Shown piece after piece: positions 35,361 to 47,336 of a stretch of 64,000 bases of DNA. The position numbers and the translations under genes are program-made. The notes below the pieces were generated by a model. That model searched no databases. It was not told where the DNA came from and saw nothing but the letters and a program-made list of their open reading frames with translations. This DNA comes from Celoporthe dispersa (taxonomy: Eukaryota; Ascomycota; Sordariomycetes; Diaporthales; Cryphonectriaceae), in the NCBI GenBank assembly GCA_016584495.1, contig WAID01000009.1:1302001-1366000 (forward strand), read 5' to 3'. The stretch's first letter is position 1, and each line of letters begins with the position of its first letter.

Positions 35361-35957
35361 TAATTGACTGAGTAAGAGCTCGTTCTGGGGTTCTTACTGA
35401 CCTCCTCTAGGTAGCCCTTGTGGAGTCTGGTGTGAGGGATGAGGCGTGAAGCTGTACGCTGTGTACTCGTCAAAAGGCCTCCAGTTGGCTCGAGTCTGTA
35501 GTCTCTCACCCACTCCCTACCCACAGCTACTTTCCTACCAACTTATGATAACATGAGAACGCAATGAACATATCGATATGGAATCCCATAGACCGTACCA
35601 TCATCCGCTGAGGCACAGCTTCTCGGTCCCAGCTGCCAAGCTACCATGCCCCCTTCTCCTCCACGGACTACTGCTCCTTCGCTGCTTCGCCATTTCCAGC
35701 ACTGAGTGTACCTCCTGACACACCATGGTGAGCTCCTGTGTCATGGGTAGACACTTTGGCACGCCACTCTGGTTACGCACCAGGAGGTCAAGGCACCGCC
35801 TGAATGCTCTCTTCTCAACGATGCCGTATGTCCCTGTTGTCAGATGGTATCTCGTGATGCCTGTCTCATGTCCGGGCTCCTGTCCAATCCTTATCGCTGT
35901 CATTTCCACCCCTGTTGTGTGCGCAGCGCTGAGGAGCCGTCGCTGGCTGGCTCACTT

Positions 35958-37166
35958 CTAGTCATCTCGGGATTTGGTGGCACCCGACAAGGAAGATTGT
36001 CTGCTCTTGGTGGTGTTGTCCTCCTCCGAGAAGTCTCTCATGGGCGGCAGCGTTGGCGCAGCAGGGTGGCCGGCGTAGGAGCCGTTGTTGCTAGGCTGCC
36101 GGGGGCGGTTCCGGGCTAGAAGCAGGCGAGACGGAGGATGAGGAGAACGGTCGATCCTCCGGGCTTATGGGCGGGATGTGTGGGTTATGGAGCGCTATAG
36201 GGGAAGCCAGAGGTTCGTGGTTCGGAGCGGGAGGAGAGGAGCGGCGCTTTTGGTGCTGCTGTGTTCCCTGCCACTTGAATCTGTGGGCTTTGGGAAATTT
36301 CGTAGCTCCGCTGATCTTGCCCTTCTCGCTAGCTATTCCGTCCTCGAGGCTCTGGAGTCTCTCGAGGTTCCGTATGCGCTCCCTGAGCTTCTTGCCTAGA
36401 ATGTACATAAAATGCTAGATCAGTCAAGAGTCTTTGGAAGGGGACTCAATGTCAGAACGTTGAACCTACGATAATTGCGCTGGGCAATCCTGTTCTGGAT
36501 CCGGCGGCGCTCGGCAAGGTCTGATATCTTGGTCCAGTCCTCCTCTGGGCGTGCCGATGCGCTGAAGCCACTCCTTGTGCTTGTAGAGATGGGCAGTGTG
36601 TGAGGTGCAGCCCAGCTTCCGCGCAGTTTCTGTACTGACAGTGGCACCCTTCCTTGCGTTCCTGCCATCCTAGGTTCTGCTTGCGTTTGCCTCGATTTCT
36701 GGACCATCTCGAGAGTGTTCTCGCTGCTCAGGCTTCGAAGTTTCTGCTCATGCTCCGCCTTGAGGGAATCGAGCATTGCTCTGTACTGAGGGTTCTGTGA
36801 AAAGTGTCCAGTCGTGGAGCCCTGCGGTTCTGGCTGTTCAAAGCGGGCGTCCAGGCCAGGTCCGAGTGAAGGGTTGCCTGGTCCGGCTTGAGCGCCGGGC
36901 CTCTGGCCCATCGCAACTGGTGGTTGCCCGGCTGGAGCATTCAGATTGGCCATGGCGGGTGTTTGTGTCGCAGGTATTGAGTCGTTTAAACCGCCCGGCT
37001 GCACTTGTAGGTTCGCCGCACCTTGTCGCGCCTGAGCTTGTGGTTGTTGCTCCTCCTCCTCCTCCTCCTCCTCCTGCTGCTGCTGCTGCTGCCGCCGCCG
37101 CCGCTGCTGCTTCTGTCGGATATGATGGCGCTCGATAAACATCCGTGGCGGACGCGGCACCTCCAT
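35958..37166 (-). CDS. bZIP transcription factor
   Basis: Exon 1 is 36470-37166 and exon 2 is 35958-36395, giving about 377 residues. The start is uncertain: 37166 is the first ATG in the open frame, which extends to 37328 and beyond, so an upstream exon is possible. The N-terminal half is low-complexity with Gln, Glu and Arg runs from the triplet repeat at 37050-37112. The basic region RRRIQNRIAQRNYR joins at the intron to KKLRERIRNLERLQ; it contains the bZIP signature N-x2-AQ-x-NYRxK. The leucine zipper is short, as in many fungal bZIPs. The open frame stops at 36091, but if the five-G run 36101-36105 has one G too many, a good coding frame (PSNNGSYAGHPAAPTLPPMR) continues to a TAG at 35958. 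DNA targets are unknown. Confidence 0.78.
37050..37112. repeat. Triplet repeat coding Glu, Gln and Arg runs in bZIP
   Basis: On + it reads CTC, then CTG, then CCG triplets; on the coding minus strand it gives arginine, glutamine and glutamate runs near the bZIP N-terminus. Confidence 0.85.
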
Positions 37167-38251
37167 CCACGACCGCCGAGGCAGCACGACCAGTCCCCCT
37201 TCAGCCGCAAGACATCGCCTCTTTCGCACCGCCTGATCGTCCGTCTGGTCCTCGGAGACCGTCCAGCGCACGCCTCGAATCCGGGTATCGGCGGCGGAGG
37301 GGGCCTTCGGCGCGCGAGGTGGGCGCAACCTGCGTACGGGTCGGTTGCGCTGTTCAGCAGCTGACCCGCGAGAGAGATGGCTCAGCAGCCGGGGCGGGCG
37401 CCAGGCTGGCGGGTCGGAAAGGACCTACGGTCTCTGGGGACGGTGTACCTCCTTCATTGCTCTATAATCTGTCTATAGCTCGCCTGCGCTGGCGTGCAGA
37501 TAAGGCGGCAGACAGCCACGTGTGTTTGGCAACCCCCCAATGATTCTCTCTCGGATGATTTGCTCGTATGGTCGACTGAAATTTGCCTGATTTTGGCCTT
37601 TTCGGGTGTGTCGATTGCCATGAGCATCTGTCTGCACCCTCGCTCCGCGGTGAGGACGTGGTCAGTAGTCACCATGCAGCCTCGATGTGCCTGGAAGAAA
37701 GGAAAGGCGGAAAAGAAAAGAAAAAAGGAAAACGAAGACGCGACAAGCCAGGGGTAACGGAGACCCCGCCATCGTGCCTACTTAGTACCTGGGTGCTGGG
37801 CTGGTCTTATCACCTGCAGGTGCACTGCGGTGGACAGGAAAGGCGCCTAAGTGACAGGCGCAGGCGCTGCGCCACCTTGCAGCAGGAAGCGCAGGCCCAA
37901 TGAGAACAGGAGCAGGAGCATCAAATAGCAATAAGCTTGTCTGGACCCAGACGGGGTTCCGGCGGAATGGTATACCAGCTTCTGAAAAAGAACGGGGATG
38001 GAGAAGTAAAGGAAAGGCCGGCGATGTGATTTAGGTAAACACATGATATCTCTATCCAAAATTTTCAATTCCAAAAAAAAAAAAAAGGATAAAAGAGGAA
38101 AAAAACAGTTGATATTGTGCCATGCCCCAAGTCAGTCCAATGATAATAAGTCGCTCCGTAATTAACCTGCCACAGACAGGCAGACAGTCCTTGCTGTCCT
38201 TCTGTCTGCCTGTCTGCCATTCATTTCACATTTCCCAGTTTATATGACCGG
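37167..38251. other. Intergenic, bZIP promoter side and RasGEF 3' side
   Basis: No gene supported. The region next to 37166 may hold an unseen bZIP upstream exon. The other end carries the RasGEF 3' flank with a strong hairpin (listed separately). A-rich runs at 38073-38086 and 38097-38105. Confidence 0.5.
38173..38216 (-). other. 15-bp perfect stem-loop 3' of the RasGEF stop codon
   Basis: CAGACAGGCAGACAG (38173-38187) and CTGTCTGCCTGTCTG (38202-38216) are exact reverse complements separated by 14 bases. It starts 36 bases beyond the RasGEF stop codon, so it would lie in that mRNA's 3' UTR as a very stable hairpin. Confidence 0.85.
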
Positions 38252-41200
38252 TCAGCCACCCTTCAGGAAACCTAGTGTTTTCTTCTTTAAGTCTGACGTG
38301 CTGCTGGTTGTCGCCCCTGGTCCGGGCTCGACGGCTTTGCTTCGCTGGTAGAGTGCCTGTGAGTTGTGTCTGGTCAGCCTACAGAGAACTTCACCCGTGA
38401 AAACTGATGACGGTAGCGACCGCACTTACATCCTCATCCAGCTCCATCCGACAATCCAGTATCAGGTCCCTGCATACGTGGTGCTGCCTGCTGAGGTTCG
38501 CGTATGGCGCCCCCTGGCTCTTCATGATGGGCAGTAGGATCTCGCCCAGGATCTCAAACTTCTTCCAGTTGATCCGGTCGCCATTCGGCCCCACGAGCGT
38601 CCTGTTCCCTTCCTCCGCGGCCGTCAGGTCCTTGCGGTGCAGCGCCATGTACGGGATGCGCGGCAGCGAGCTGTTCTCCCACGCGAGGCGGTACGCAAAC
38701 GACGACTTGGCCTGCAGCATGAGCTTCTCGGCGCTCTGGTACTGCTTCCAGAAATCGGGCCGGACCCCGGCCATCGTGGCGCGCAGGCGCGCAATGTTAG
38801 CGTTCTGGATACCCGCCACGATCGCGCCCAGCCCGTTGTAGTTGTTGAGCTTCCGCAGCTTGTGCGCGATGATCATAAACTTCTCGAGACACGGCGCCCG
38901 GTGCTTCGCCTTGTCGCGGATCAGGATCATGTTCTGCACCCACTTGGCTACGTGGTTGAAGTGCGAGATCAGCCGGTTGGCGTTCTTGAGCGACCGGCAC
39001 TTTTCCTTCTCCGCCGACGACAGGCCGACGTGCCGCACCCAGTCGCGGATCCGCACGCTGCTGAACATGATCCAGTCGATGCGCGTGATCTCGTCGGCGA
39101 GCTCGTCCGCGCTGAGGTCCATGAAGATGCGATAGCGCACCTTGCTCAGGGGCAAGTTGGCCTGTGGAACCATGGTCGCCGCCTCCCGCTCGTAGTCCTC
39201 GTACGTGAAGTACTGGTGGTTCGTTTCACCCGTCCCGAGATCTCGTTCCCCGTGGGACGAAAGCTCGGACACCGCTGACGGCCGACGCACCTCGGCCGAT
39301 TCTGCCGGGTCCCGTATCTTCAGGGAGTCCATCGACCCGCCTAGGTTCACCTCCAGCTCCTTGGACTCTGCGGCTGCCTCCGCACTTTCGTCCTCTGTTG
39401 GTGGGTCGTCGGCATGTGCCCACCCGGTGTCGTCATCCTCCGTCACAAAATTCTCCAGCTGAGCCCTCATCATGCTTGCGGCTGCGAGGAAGGCCGGCTC
39501 GGTCGCCAGGTGTGATATGAAGCGCTCCAGCGTCTTCTTCGTCTGGGGCCGAGCGAAGTCGCCGGGGTAGAGCGAAACCCACTTAGCCACCACCTCGATG
39601 ATGCGCATCTGCGTGCCCTTCTTGATGAGGTAATGTGCTGTCTTGTCATCTTTGGCGCGCTCCAGCCTGGCGAGGATGGCCGAGAACAGGTTTCCAGGTG
39701 TGGCAAATTTGCGATAGAGACAGAGGAAGACGTCTGCAAAGTTCTGGTCTGCCCTGGTCATCCGCGGCGCGAGGAGCCTGTCGACCAGGTGATCAAACGT
39801 GACGCCCGTCGTCTTGGCCTGTCGCTCCATAAAGTTGTCATCGTTTCGCTGCAGTATCGGCAGGTCTTCTGTCATGGAGGTGCGGAAGGAGTCGACGTCC
39901 GATTCGTCCACCTCATTAAAAGGGTCTCCAATGTCTAAGCGCACGCCCGACTGCCGGAGCTGGGTCGACACGGGCGGGTTCAAGACATCGTCACCAAGAT
40001 TGCCCCCCGAAAAGGCACGCGGCGGGCGTGCTGTCGAGGTCCTGTAATAGTTGTCATTCGAGCTGGAGAAGCCCTTGAGTAGCGACAGGTCAGAGCTTGC
40101 CCTACTGTGCTTGCTGTGCTGGGATTCGGGGCGGCCATTGTTTAGCGGGTCTGGTAGAGGTTCTAAATTTGCGGCTGAAGCAGCGCGCCTGCGTTGGCTG
40201 GCGGCGTCCGACCTGTCAACCCCTGGACAAGAAAAAAACATGTGGCGTTAGCTACCAGTTCTGGGTGCGTCTCGCAAAAGGTATCGCCCCCCTCCAAACA
40301 TATGACTCGTCGCCTTAGAGAACCCAGTCTCGGGGGCACAGGCCTTGCGAGGAGGGCGAGCGGCACCGCAAAAGACGGGAAGACTGGGGGATGTGTGTAC
40401 CTTTTCGGTGACTACCGACGACTGCTCGCAACATGGCCTGGAGACACTCTCTCTGGCTGTTCGGCAAGGTCGCAGAAGTGCAGAAACTGGCCATCACGGA
40501 GGGGAAGGCGGCGGAGACGCTGGCAGTGTCGAGCTCGCGGACATCCTCAGGAACATCGCACTTGGTCGCGACGAGGAAGGCGGTATAGTTGCTGACGGAG
40601 AGAGAAGCTATTGTGAGCAAGAAAGAAAGGGAAAATCAGCAACCACACGCACGCAGACACACAAAAGATATATATATATCAATGGGTGCGAGAAAGAGAG
40701 AGGCTCTTGACCCACAGAAAGTCTGGGGCAGCAACTTGATGCTCTCCTTGTTCATCACGTCGTATAGGACCATGGTGCCGTCGACCCTCGGGGTCATCTG
40801 GCCATTGGCCTGTCTGGGCCAGCGAATCGGCTCGTTCATCTCGAGGTCGAAACCCTCCAGGTCCACCTCGAAGGTGTGGACCGTGTGTTGGGTGCCATCG
40901 GCCTCGGTCCAGTTGAAGGTGATGACGCCGTTGGTAGGCGGCTGTGGCAGCTTAAGCGCCCGCTGCATGAAGGCCGACTTGCCCACCCCATTGGCTCCTA
41001 TGATGGCGATGTTGATGGAGTCCATTGTATTGGACGGGATCACGCCGTCGCGCAGGAACAACGGCGTTGTCTTTTAAGCGTTACGACAGGGTTGGTCAGT
41101 CAGCTATAGCCTAAGCCTCTTCTCCCGTGTGCGTGTATCTGGATGTCTGTGTGTCTGTGTGTGCGCGTATGTGCCATAGGCCGATCACCTATTATATGCG

Positions 41201-41815
41201 CCCCCTCTCCCCTGGCCCGACTTAAGCACAAGAGACGAGAGCGGCAGCAGGCACTCCTTTACTCTTGTTTGGGCCTGGGAATCTGTATGTGCGTGTGCGT
41301 GCGTGCGTGCGTGTGTATGTGTGTGTGTGTGTGTGTGTGTATAGAAGCTAAAAGCGTACCCCTGATGTCGCATTCATCAGCGAGTCTCTGCGAGGAGGCC
41401 AGGGCTGCAGCGCAGTCCCATGGCGCGTCGGGATCGGGTGAGGGCAGGTGAAGGTCCGGGGCAGGCCTCGCGCGTCGAGGTGTCGGCGGAGGAAGGGATC
41501 GTAGGCAGCGGAGAGGACAGGGCCCAGGGAGGAGGAGGGGGAGGAGGAGCAGAAGTCGTCGGCCTCGTCCTGGGGCGGCGGCGTCGGCAGCGGCGGAGGA
41601 GAAGGAGGAGCAGCAGCAGGAGCAGCAGCGAGGTTCGTTTGTGGGTCCTCGGGTATCGTGACGAAGGACGAAGAAGGATTGGACACAGGGACCCTCCGGC
41701 GGGGAGGGCGGCGGTTGGCCGCAGGGCTGACGCACGTGGAGGCTGATGATAAGATGTTATCGTAAACATGCTGGTCTTTGGCTTGGGGTTTTGTTTGGGC
41801 TCTGAAGAATGCCAT
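38252..41815 (-). CDS. Ras-like GTPase domain fused to RasGEF_N and RasGEF (CDC25-type)
   Basis: Exons 41360-41815, 40716-41070, 40401-40607, 38430-40222 and 38252-38356 give 971 residues with every splice in phase. Residues 1-150 are Pro/Ser/Ala-rich and probably disordered. A small-GTPase domain follows: G1 IIGANGVGKSAF, a DLEGFD that matches DxxG but lacks the usual catalytic Gln, G4 VATKCD, and a G5-like FCTSAT. After a polar linker comes RasGEF_N (VTFDHLVDRLLAPR, FADVFLCLYRKFATP). Last is the catalytic RasGEF domain (MDLSADELADEITRIDW, NRLISHFNHVAKWV, KFMIIAHKLRKLNNYNGLGA, MKSQGAPYANLSRQHHVCRD), ending with a polar tail (LKKKTLGFLKGG). It should activate a Ras/Rap-type GTPase, and the fused domain may act in cis as a regulator or anchor. 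The first intron carries a TG microsatellite. The start ATG at 41815 and the exon 1-2 junction are the least certain parts. Confidence 0.87.
41311..41340. repeat. TG microsatellite in RasGEF intron 1
   Basis: GT/TG units with a single TA interruption, preceded by a variant TGCG tract (41291-41310). All lie within the first intron of the GTPase-RasGEF gene. Confidence 0.9.
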
Positions 41816-42637
41816 GACATGTACTATTTGTATACATGTGGATTATTGCCAGATGTGAGAGTAGAAGTGGCAGCAGCACCAGCAGCGGCCGTGGCAGCGT
41901 AGCTTGGGGGGTATAGATATATACATGTACATATATTGATATCTATAGATCATGGCATGGCACGAAGAGAGGAAGGGAGAGACATGGAGACGAAGAAAAC
42001 TCACGAGCTGATCCCAGACGGCTGCGGCACCAGGAGGGATGACCAGATACCAGCGGCTCACGCAGGCAGCCAATAGGTAGAGACAAGTAGGTGCTGTCGG
42101 TAGGTAGACAGGCAGGCAGGTCGGGAAGGGCCCTGATCAACAAGGCTTACAGGTTGCTTGCAGGACCAAACACACGCACGCACGCATACACACACACACA
42201 CGCACAAGTATTACCCCGTAGTCGTAAGGCGCAGTCGCAGTCGGGAACTCGTGCGTGGGGGATGCAAGGTGGGTGTGGGTGTGTGTAGAGTAGCAGCAGT
42301 GGCAGGAGCTGAGCAATGGATCGCCCGGAGAGCTGACGCCCCGGACTTCGTAATGGATGGTCGGCACCAGCCAGGTAGTGGTGAGTATGTACGAGGGAAG
42401 GAGCGAGGTCGTCGCAGCACGCAATGGCTAGCTGCAGCCGCGGCCGGGTGCTCGTCTCGATTGGTGGTGCTGGGAATACGGAAGGGGGGAAGGAAGAGTA
42501 TTGGCTGCCAAGGGCGGGCCGGGGAAAGACGCAAGATGCAGGGTGAGGAACGCGGATACGCGGGTCAGGGGGGTGAGGTGGGGGGCTGGTAGTCTTCCCA
42601 GGTGAGGATGAGTGATGGATGAGGGCGAGGAGGGAGG

Positions 42638-42680
<43 letters not shown>

Positions 42681-43722
42681 GATGTGGAGATGCAGAAGAG
42701 AGAGGAGAGGGGGGGGGGGAGGGCGAGAAAGAGAAAGAGAGGAAGGAGGAGCCCAGCGTGGGATTGCGCCCCGTACTTTCCCACAAAGTCGTAGCAGACA
42801 AACAGTCGATCGTGGAAAGAAAAAAAGAAAAAGAAAGAAAAAAAAAAGAGAACAGGGTCGGGCAAGGGCACGGCGAGATCTCTTGGGGAGGGGAGCAGGA
42901 AGAGAGGCCACATGCAGTCCCCCACATGGTCTGGTCTGGAGCTCGGATGGACAGACAGCTTTCTCTCTGGCGCGCGCGGGTGATGAGATCTCAATCAATC
43001 CAGGGTTCTCTCCAGAGCAAGAGAAGTGGAGACTGCCCAAGACTGCTTGGCGCGATGGGGCAACAAGGATCCCTTACGGCTAAAATAAGCAGCCTACATG
43101 TACTATGTACTGTACATACATACCATTTACCACGACGACGACCGTCTGCCCTTCGATCTCAACCTTGACAAGACAATCTCCTCTGTCTTCCTGTATGGGC
43201 TGTTGAGCGTGTTCTCATACGGGCGATCGTCACCCCCAAGCTCAATGTCTCGGGGTTTATAAAGCAAGACCCGGAAGAGATACTGGACCGGATGAGCCCT
43301 GGGGCTTGACAGCTCATGTCCAATCTTGGCTAGGCACACTGGCCCCATACAGTACATAACTGCTGCTGAGGTGGGGGGAGGGGCAGCTACTTTGTGCATA
43401 TGTATGTATGTACATACTCACGAACAGGCAAAAGATCCCCCGTCCCTCCGCAGCTGAAAGCCATGTACAACCACCACAATACAACATCGGACCCCCCTAG
43501 GGAGAGCGCCCTCATCTGTGACGAGAGCAACACGTCCTGCAGCTGGCGCGGCAAGAATTTGGAATCTCCATTCACACCGTGACATCTGTCCGCACTGGCG
43601 ACTATCCTGTGTGCAACCCGTTCATTGTCGTCCACTCATTTCGAGCGCCCTGGTTTTCTGCTGAGACCCCGTCACTGTTTGTTTGCAGCATAGTGTCATA
43701 GTATACACATGGAGACTTGCCG
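41816..43722. other. Intergenic, RasGEF promoter side and transporter 3' side
   Basis: No gene supported. CA repeat near 42179-42203, TG repeat at 42639-42676 and purine-rich tracts (42690-42860). Long open frames here translate to His/Thr or Cys/Val repeats and were rejected. Confidence 0.5.
42639..42676. repeat. TG dinucleotide microsatellite
   Basis: About nineteen uninterrupted TG units, followed by purine-rich DNA. Confidence 0.95.
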
Positions 43723-45478
43723 CTAGCCCTCCTTGGGCCAGAGCAGCTGTCGCGTCCAGATACTCCGCAGCATCATGCCAAAGACCACGGCCCAGACGAC
43801 CACCAGGAGGCCGGCCATGACACATCCCACAATCTCGAGAGGGTTGCAGTTGAACGCCTTTCCGATCTGATACGTCGCAGTCACCAGTGCGGTGTTGGGG
43901 AATACGAACGAAAAGAATGTCATCTGGAATGACACCTTGGTCTTATGGTCCGGCTCGGCATACTTCCAGAATGACCCGATGGATACGATAAAGAACCTGC
44001 TCGAGAAGAGGGCTTAGAAAAGAAAGGGGGAAAAAAAGAGACTCGTATAGCGGCTGAGCGAGACTCGGGTGTCATCACTATCATCAGCAGCAGCAGCAGA
44101 GTACGTGACTTACCAGACCGCTAGGCCCCAGAGCCACAGCCCTATCATGGCCGAGAGCAATTTCAGAATGAAGACAGCATGTTCTGTCATACCGGGCTCC
44201 ATAAACTCCTCAGGTAGTATTTCAGCTGCCAGACTGCCGAGTTCCACTAGAGATCAGAAAGAAAAAAAAAAGTTGGTAGAGAGACCTGTCAGCCAGCCTG
44301 CAGGGAACCATGACAAATCGGGGTACATTTGAGGTGACGGGCAGGCTTACCTATTCCTGCCGTGGTGAATCCACTAGGTCCGATCGAGATGAACACACCA
44401 GGCCGCTGTGTATCTCGTGGTAGCTTCTGCGTCATGAGCCTGTATATAAAGGCCGCCAGGACCATGAAGGAGAGGCTGAATCCCATCCCCTGGACGGCAA
44501 CTGCTGCCATCGTGATGGGCAGGCTGTTGATCTGATTGATCTCACCTACCTTCGCGGCCGCATTGATGAGGTTAGCAGCAAAAGGGGCCGTGATCAGGAG
44601 AGGATACGCGGGGAAGACCCAGACAGGGGTCATCGTGTGTATCGGGAAAGTCATGGTCGACCACAGGATCACGTAGACGGTGCTGCTGGCCGAGACGGCC
44701 AGCACTGTCCACATCCAGAACAGGACCTCCATCGTGTGGAGTAGCCAGGGGCCCGTATTCGGGACACCGTATTGACATATGTTGATGCAGATGGTCCCGA
44801 GCCTTTTCGATTAGGTTAGCCGCTGCGACGCCTCTATGCCGATTTCAGCCGTGGTGAACGTACGAGACAATCTGCATACTCGGTTAGTCACACCAGTCCA
44901 ATGAATGCATATCTGCGGAATAAAACGATGGCTGCGACTTACACTAGCTGGGATGAAAAGCGACTCGAACTGATCAGTGAACGAGTTCCGCAGGCTTCCA
45001 GGCCGTAGGTGGAAGCGCATCACCAGCAGGACCGTGTTGGTGACGAAAAGGCAGATATTGAAAAAGAAGAATATGAGTCCGACGATGTCTAGCCATGGGG
45101 CGCGGAATGGTACTAGGCGAGGTTGATACTGAGCTTGACGGTCCCTCTCCCCGGGTTCATAATCTTCGAGGTGCCGTACTTACTGGATGCAAGGACATTA
45201 GCAATACCTCCTGTGGCCATTGTCGACGTGAACCAAGTCCACTGAAAGCATGCTATCCGGTCCTTGATGCCGATGGTCCTTTTCTCGCCCAGCATCTTGG
45301 AACTGGATACCAGCTCGTCCACGCTCACAGGGTGTCGCGAGACATCATGTCGCCTCTGACCGTCTCGATCCAGCTCGTTCAGGCGGCGGATCAGGTAATT
45401 TGCAGCCACTGGCGAGGTGACGGTGTGCTCGGTCGGGGACTCGTACCCGAGCCCCTGGAAGTGCGGCGGGGCAGTCAT
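43723..45478 (-). CDS. C4-dicarboxylate/malic acid transporter, Mae1-like (TDT family)
   Basis: Plasma-membrane transporter of the tellurite-resistance/dicarboxylate (TDT) family; members carry malate or export sulfite. Exons 45184-45478, 44943-45112, 44864-44871, 44351-44802, 44114-44246 and 43723-43996 give 443 residues, all in phase. The third exon is only 8 bases. After a hydrophilic N-terminus, the family signature appears: RIACFQWTWFTSTMATGGIA, then a run of about ten hydrophobic helices (LDIVGLIFFFNICLFVTN, VLFWMWTVLAVSASSTVYVI, TPVWVFPAYPLLITAPFAAN). The conserved CQYGVPNTGPWL and SIGPSGFTTAGI loops and the end helix (EIVGCVMAGLLVVVWAVVFG) are also present. Overall it fits Mae1-like more than Ssu1-like proteins, but substrate is not decided by sequence. 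Confidence 0.9.
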
Positions 45479-47336
45479 ATCTTGTCCACCGCGTCGGACA
45501 GCTCACGGAAGCGCGGGAGAAGTTTCGAGATAATATAAAAGACAGCGGTAACCTCTGGGTATGCGAGTTGTAGATAGATGCGCAGATGTAATAGATTATG
45601 AAGAAAAACAACCAGAGTCATCCCAACATAAGAAAGATCGGCCAAGGTCATAGCTGACTCGCAGCCCCCCTCGGTTCTGATTCAGTACGTAAGACGGAGG
45701 GTGAGGCTGCTGAGTTCTCAGCCGTCACATTCGCCCTGAGTGAGAGTCTCCAGAAGGCTGCCAATCGCTCAAAGGCGTCCGCCGTGGTCAAGATGGTTGT
45801 CCGCGGCGCCCTGCGGTGAGTTCCAGGCGCGAAGGCGGCAAATCGGACTGCCGCAGGTGCACGGTAACATCCGCCGAGGCGGTACTGGTGAGATAAAGGA
45901 CTGCTCTTTTTTTGCCGAGGATGAAATGATAATGTGCTCCCAGGATATCGCAGAGCTGACAGCCAGTATTCATATGCAGGACTGCACAGAAATAGCAGTA
46001 CGTCGCTGCAATAAGCTCTAAACCAGCGGGCGTCTGACGTTGGCGACCAGGTAGGAGGAAAACAGGATTCTTATACCCTCCAACACCGCTAGGTGGTTTT
46101 TTTTATTATTTTTTTTTACTCTTTTCTTCCCCCTGCCGCAATACCCGATTGTTTCCAGCTGCCGAGCCTGAAGATCAACATAAATAATGCCTATCTTTCA
46201 TGCCGCTGGGGGAAAAGCGGGGCACTAATTACCCTAACCCTGGTCGTTTCCTGCCACATGAAGAGGCTGCGATGGACTCACCCTCTTTACATTCTTGACC
46301 GTCTTTTTGTGCTCGAGAGGCTGCCTATTTCGCCTCGTTGGTGCATTGCATATGCACATGAATACTTCGAGGGGTATACTATATCTATTTGTTTGCTGTT
46401 GACCAGTCAGTCCTTTGTACTGGTGCAGTTTGGAAGCAAGAGGATCAGCGTCCATGGGAGTCAATCGTGATCGGAGTCAATCGTAATCGATCGCTCATGG
46501 CTGCCTTACGGGAGCCCACGCACGATATAACAGCCGCCCGGATGCTTACTGATTGGCTCTGGTCTGCTTGCATCACGAGAATTGTTTCCATCATCGCTCA
46601 TCATTCAGTTCGGCTGGGGCTGTGGGAGGTGATGAGGTATGTGAGGGCCATGGTTGCTGTGGCTTTGGGACCAATTGCATACTCGTCGGTGGCGGATGGA
46701 AGAGGTAGGGCGCGGCACCCAGGAAACTCAACAGATTGCAAGGAAAAGTACACACTTTCTCCAGGCCGGGTCACGCATACCAGTAATTCGACACCTAAAG
46801 CGCAACTGCTAGACAAGGACCAGGCACTGTTTAGTGCGCAGCACTTCGCTGGATGGCCCCTTCCTTCCCTGTTGTTGCGCTCCAAGTATAGTGTACAGCC
46901 CATGCTCAGGACCTGTGCTAGGTATCAAGACAAGGCAGGATCGATGGTGGGTTTTGTTCCTGCTCGAGCCCACGCATGTCCTTCAGGCTCTGCTTTGAGG
47001 CGTTTCAAGGTCGCTCGCTTTCTTGCAGTCAACTCTCCAGTCACCGGATGACCTCTACACTTTCATCATCCCCCTTACCACAGGCACCACCTCTGCACAT
47101 ACCTAGTATATCTTCGAGACATCCTTCTCTCGTTTCCTAATTTTTGTCCTTCTCCTCTTCAACCTTCTCTCGGCGTGTCAAAGCATCAGATCGATTTCTC
47201 TGGGGTTGTCCCATCTTCTGTGCTATTTCCTCGTTGTCTTATATCTCCCGGCGAGGACGACGCCCAGACTGCTAAGTTGCGATCAACATAACACACATCA
47301 ACAGATAGACCGAATCATCCAGATACATATGTGGTC
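45479..47336. other. Intergenic between divergent transporter and 47.3-kb gene
   Basis: No gene supported. Includes a T-rich tract (46096-46120), one telomere-like ACCCTAACCCTGG at 46231-46243, and C/T-rich DNA just before 47337. Open frames such as 46389-47051 do not start with ATG in a coding-like context. Confidence 0.5.

Larger units (their letters stand above)
34515..35957. other. Intergenic between convergent secreted-protein and bZIP genes
   Basis: No gene supported. It contains a G17 run (34642-34658), a short hairpin followed by a T tract (34745-34778), and a T-rich tract ending in C14A9 (35338-35360). An ATG-led minus-strand frame within 35601-35909 has no recognisable domain. Confidence 0.5.

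Noticed and set aside
35601..35909. Minus-strand frame beyond the bZIP gene, considered as an extra bZIP exon
   Set aside because: The bZIP frame, once corrected, ends at 35958 and no splice joins it to this frame in a supported way.
42147..43040. Minus-strand open frame of 297 codons with a His/Thr run
   Set aside because: Driven by the TG microsatellite and purine tracts; no domain or codon preference.
46389..47051. Plus-strand frame of 220 codons
   Set aside because: Does not start with ATG in a coding-like context and shows no domain or bias.
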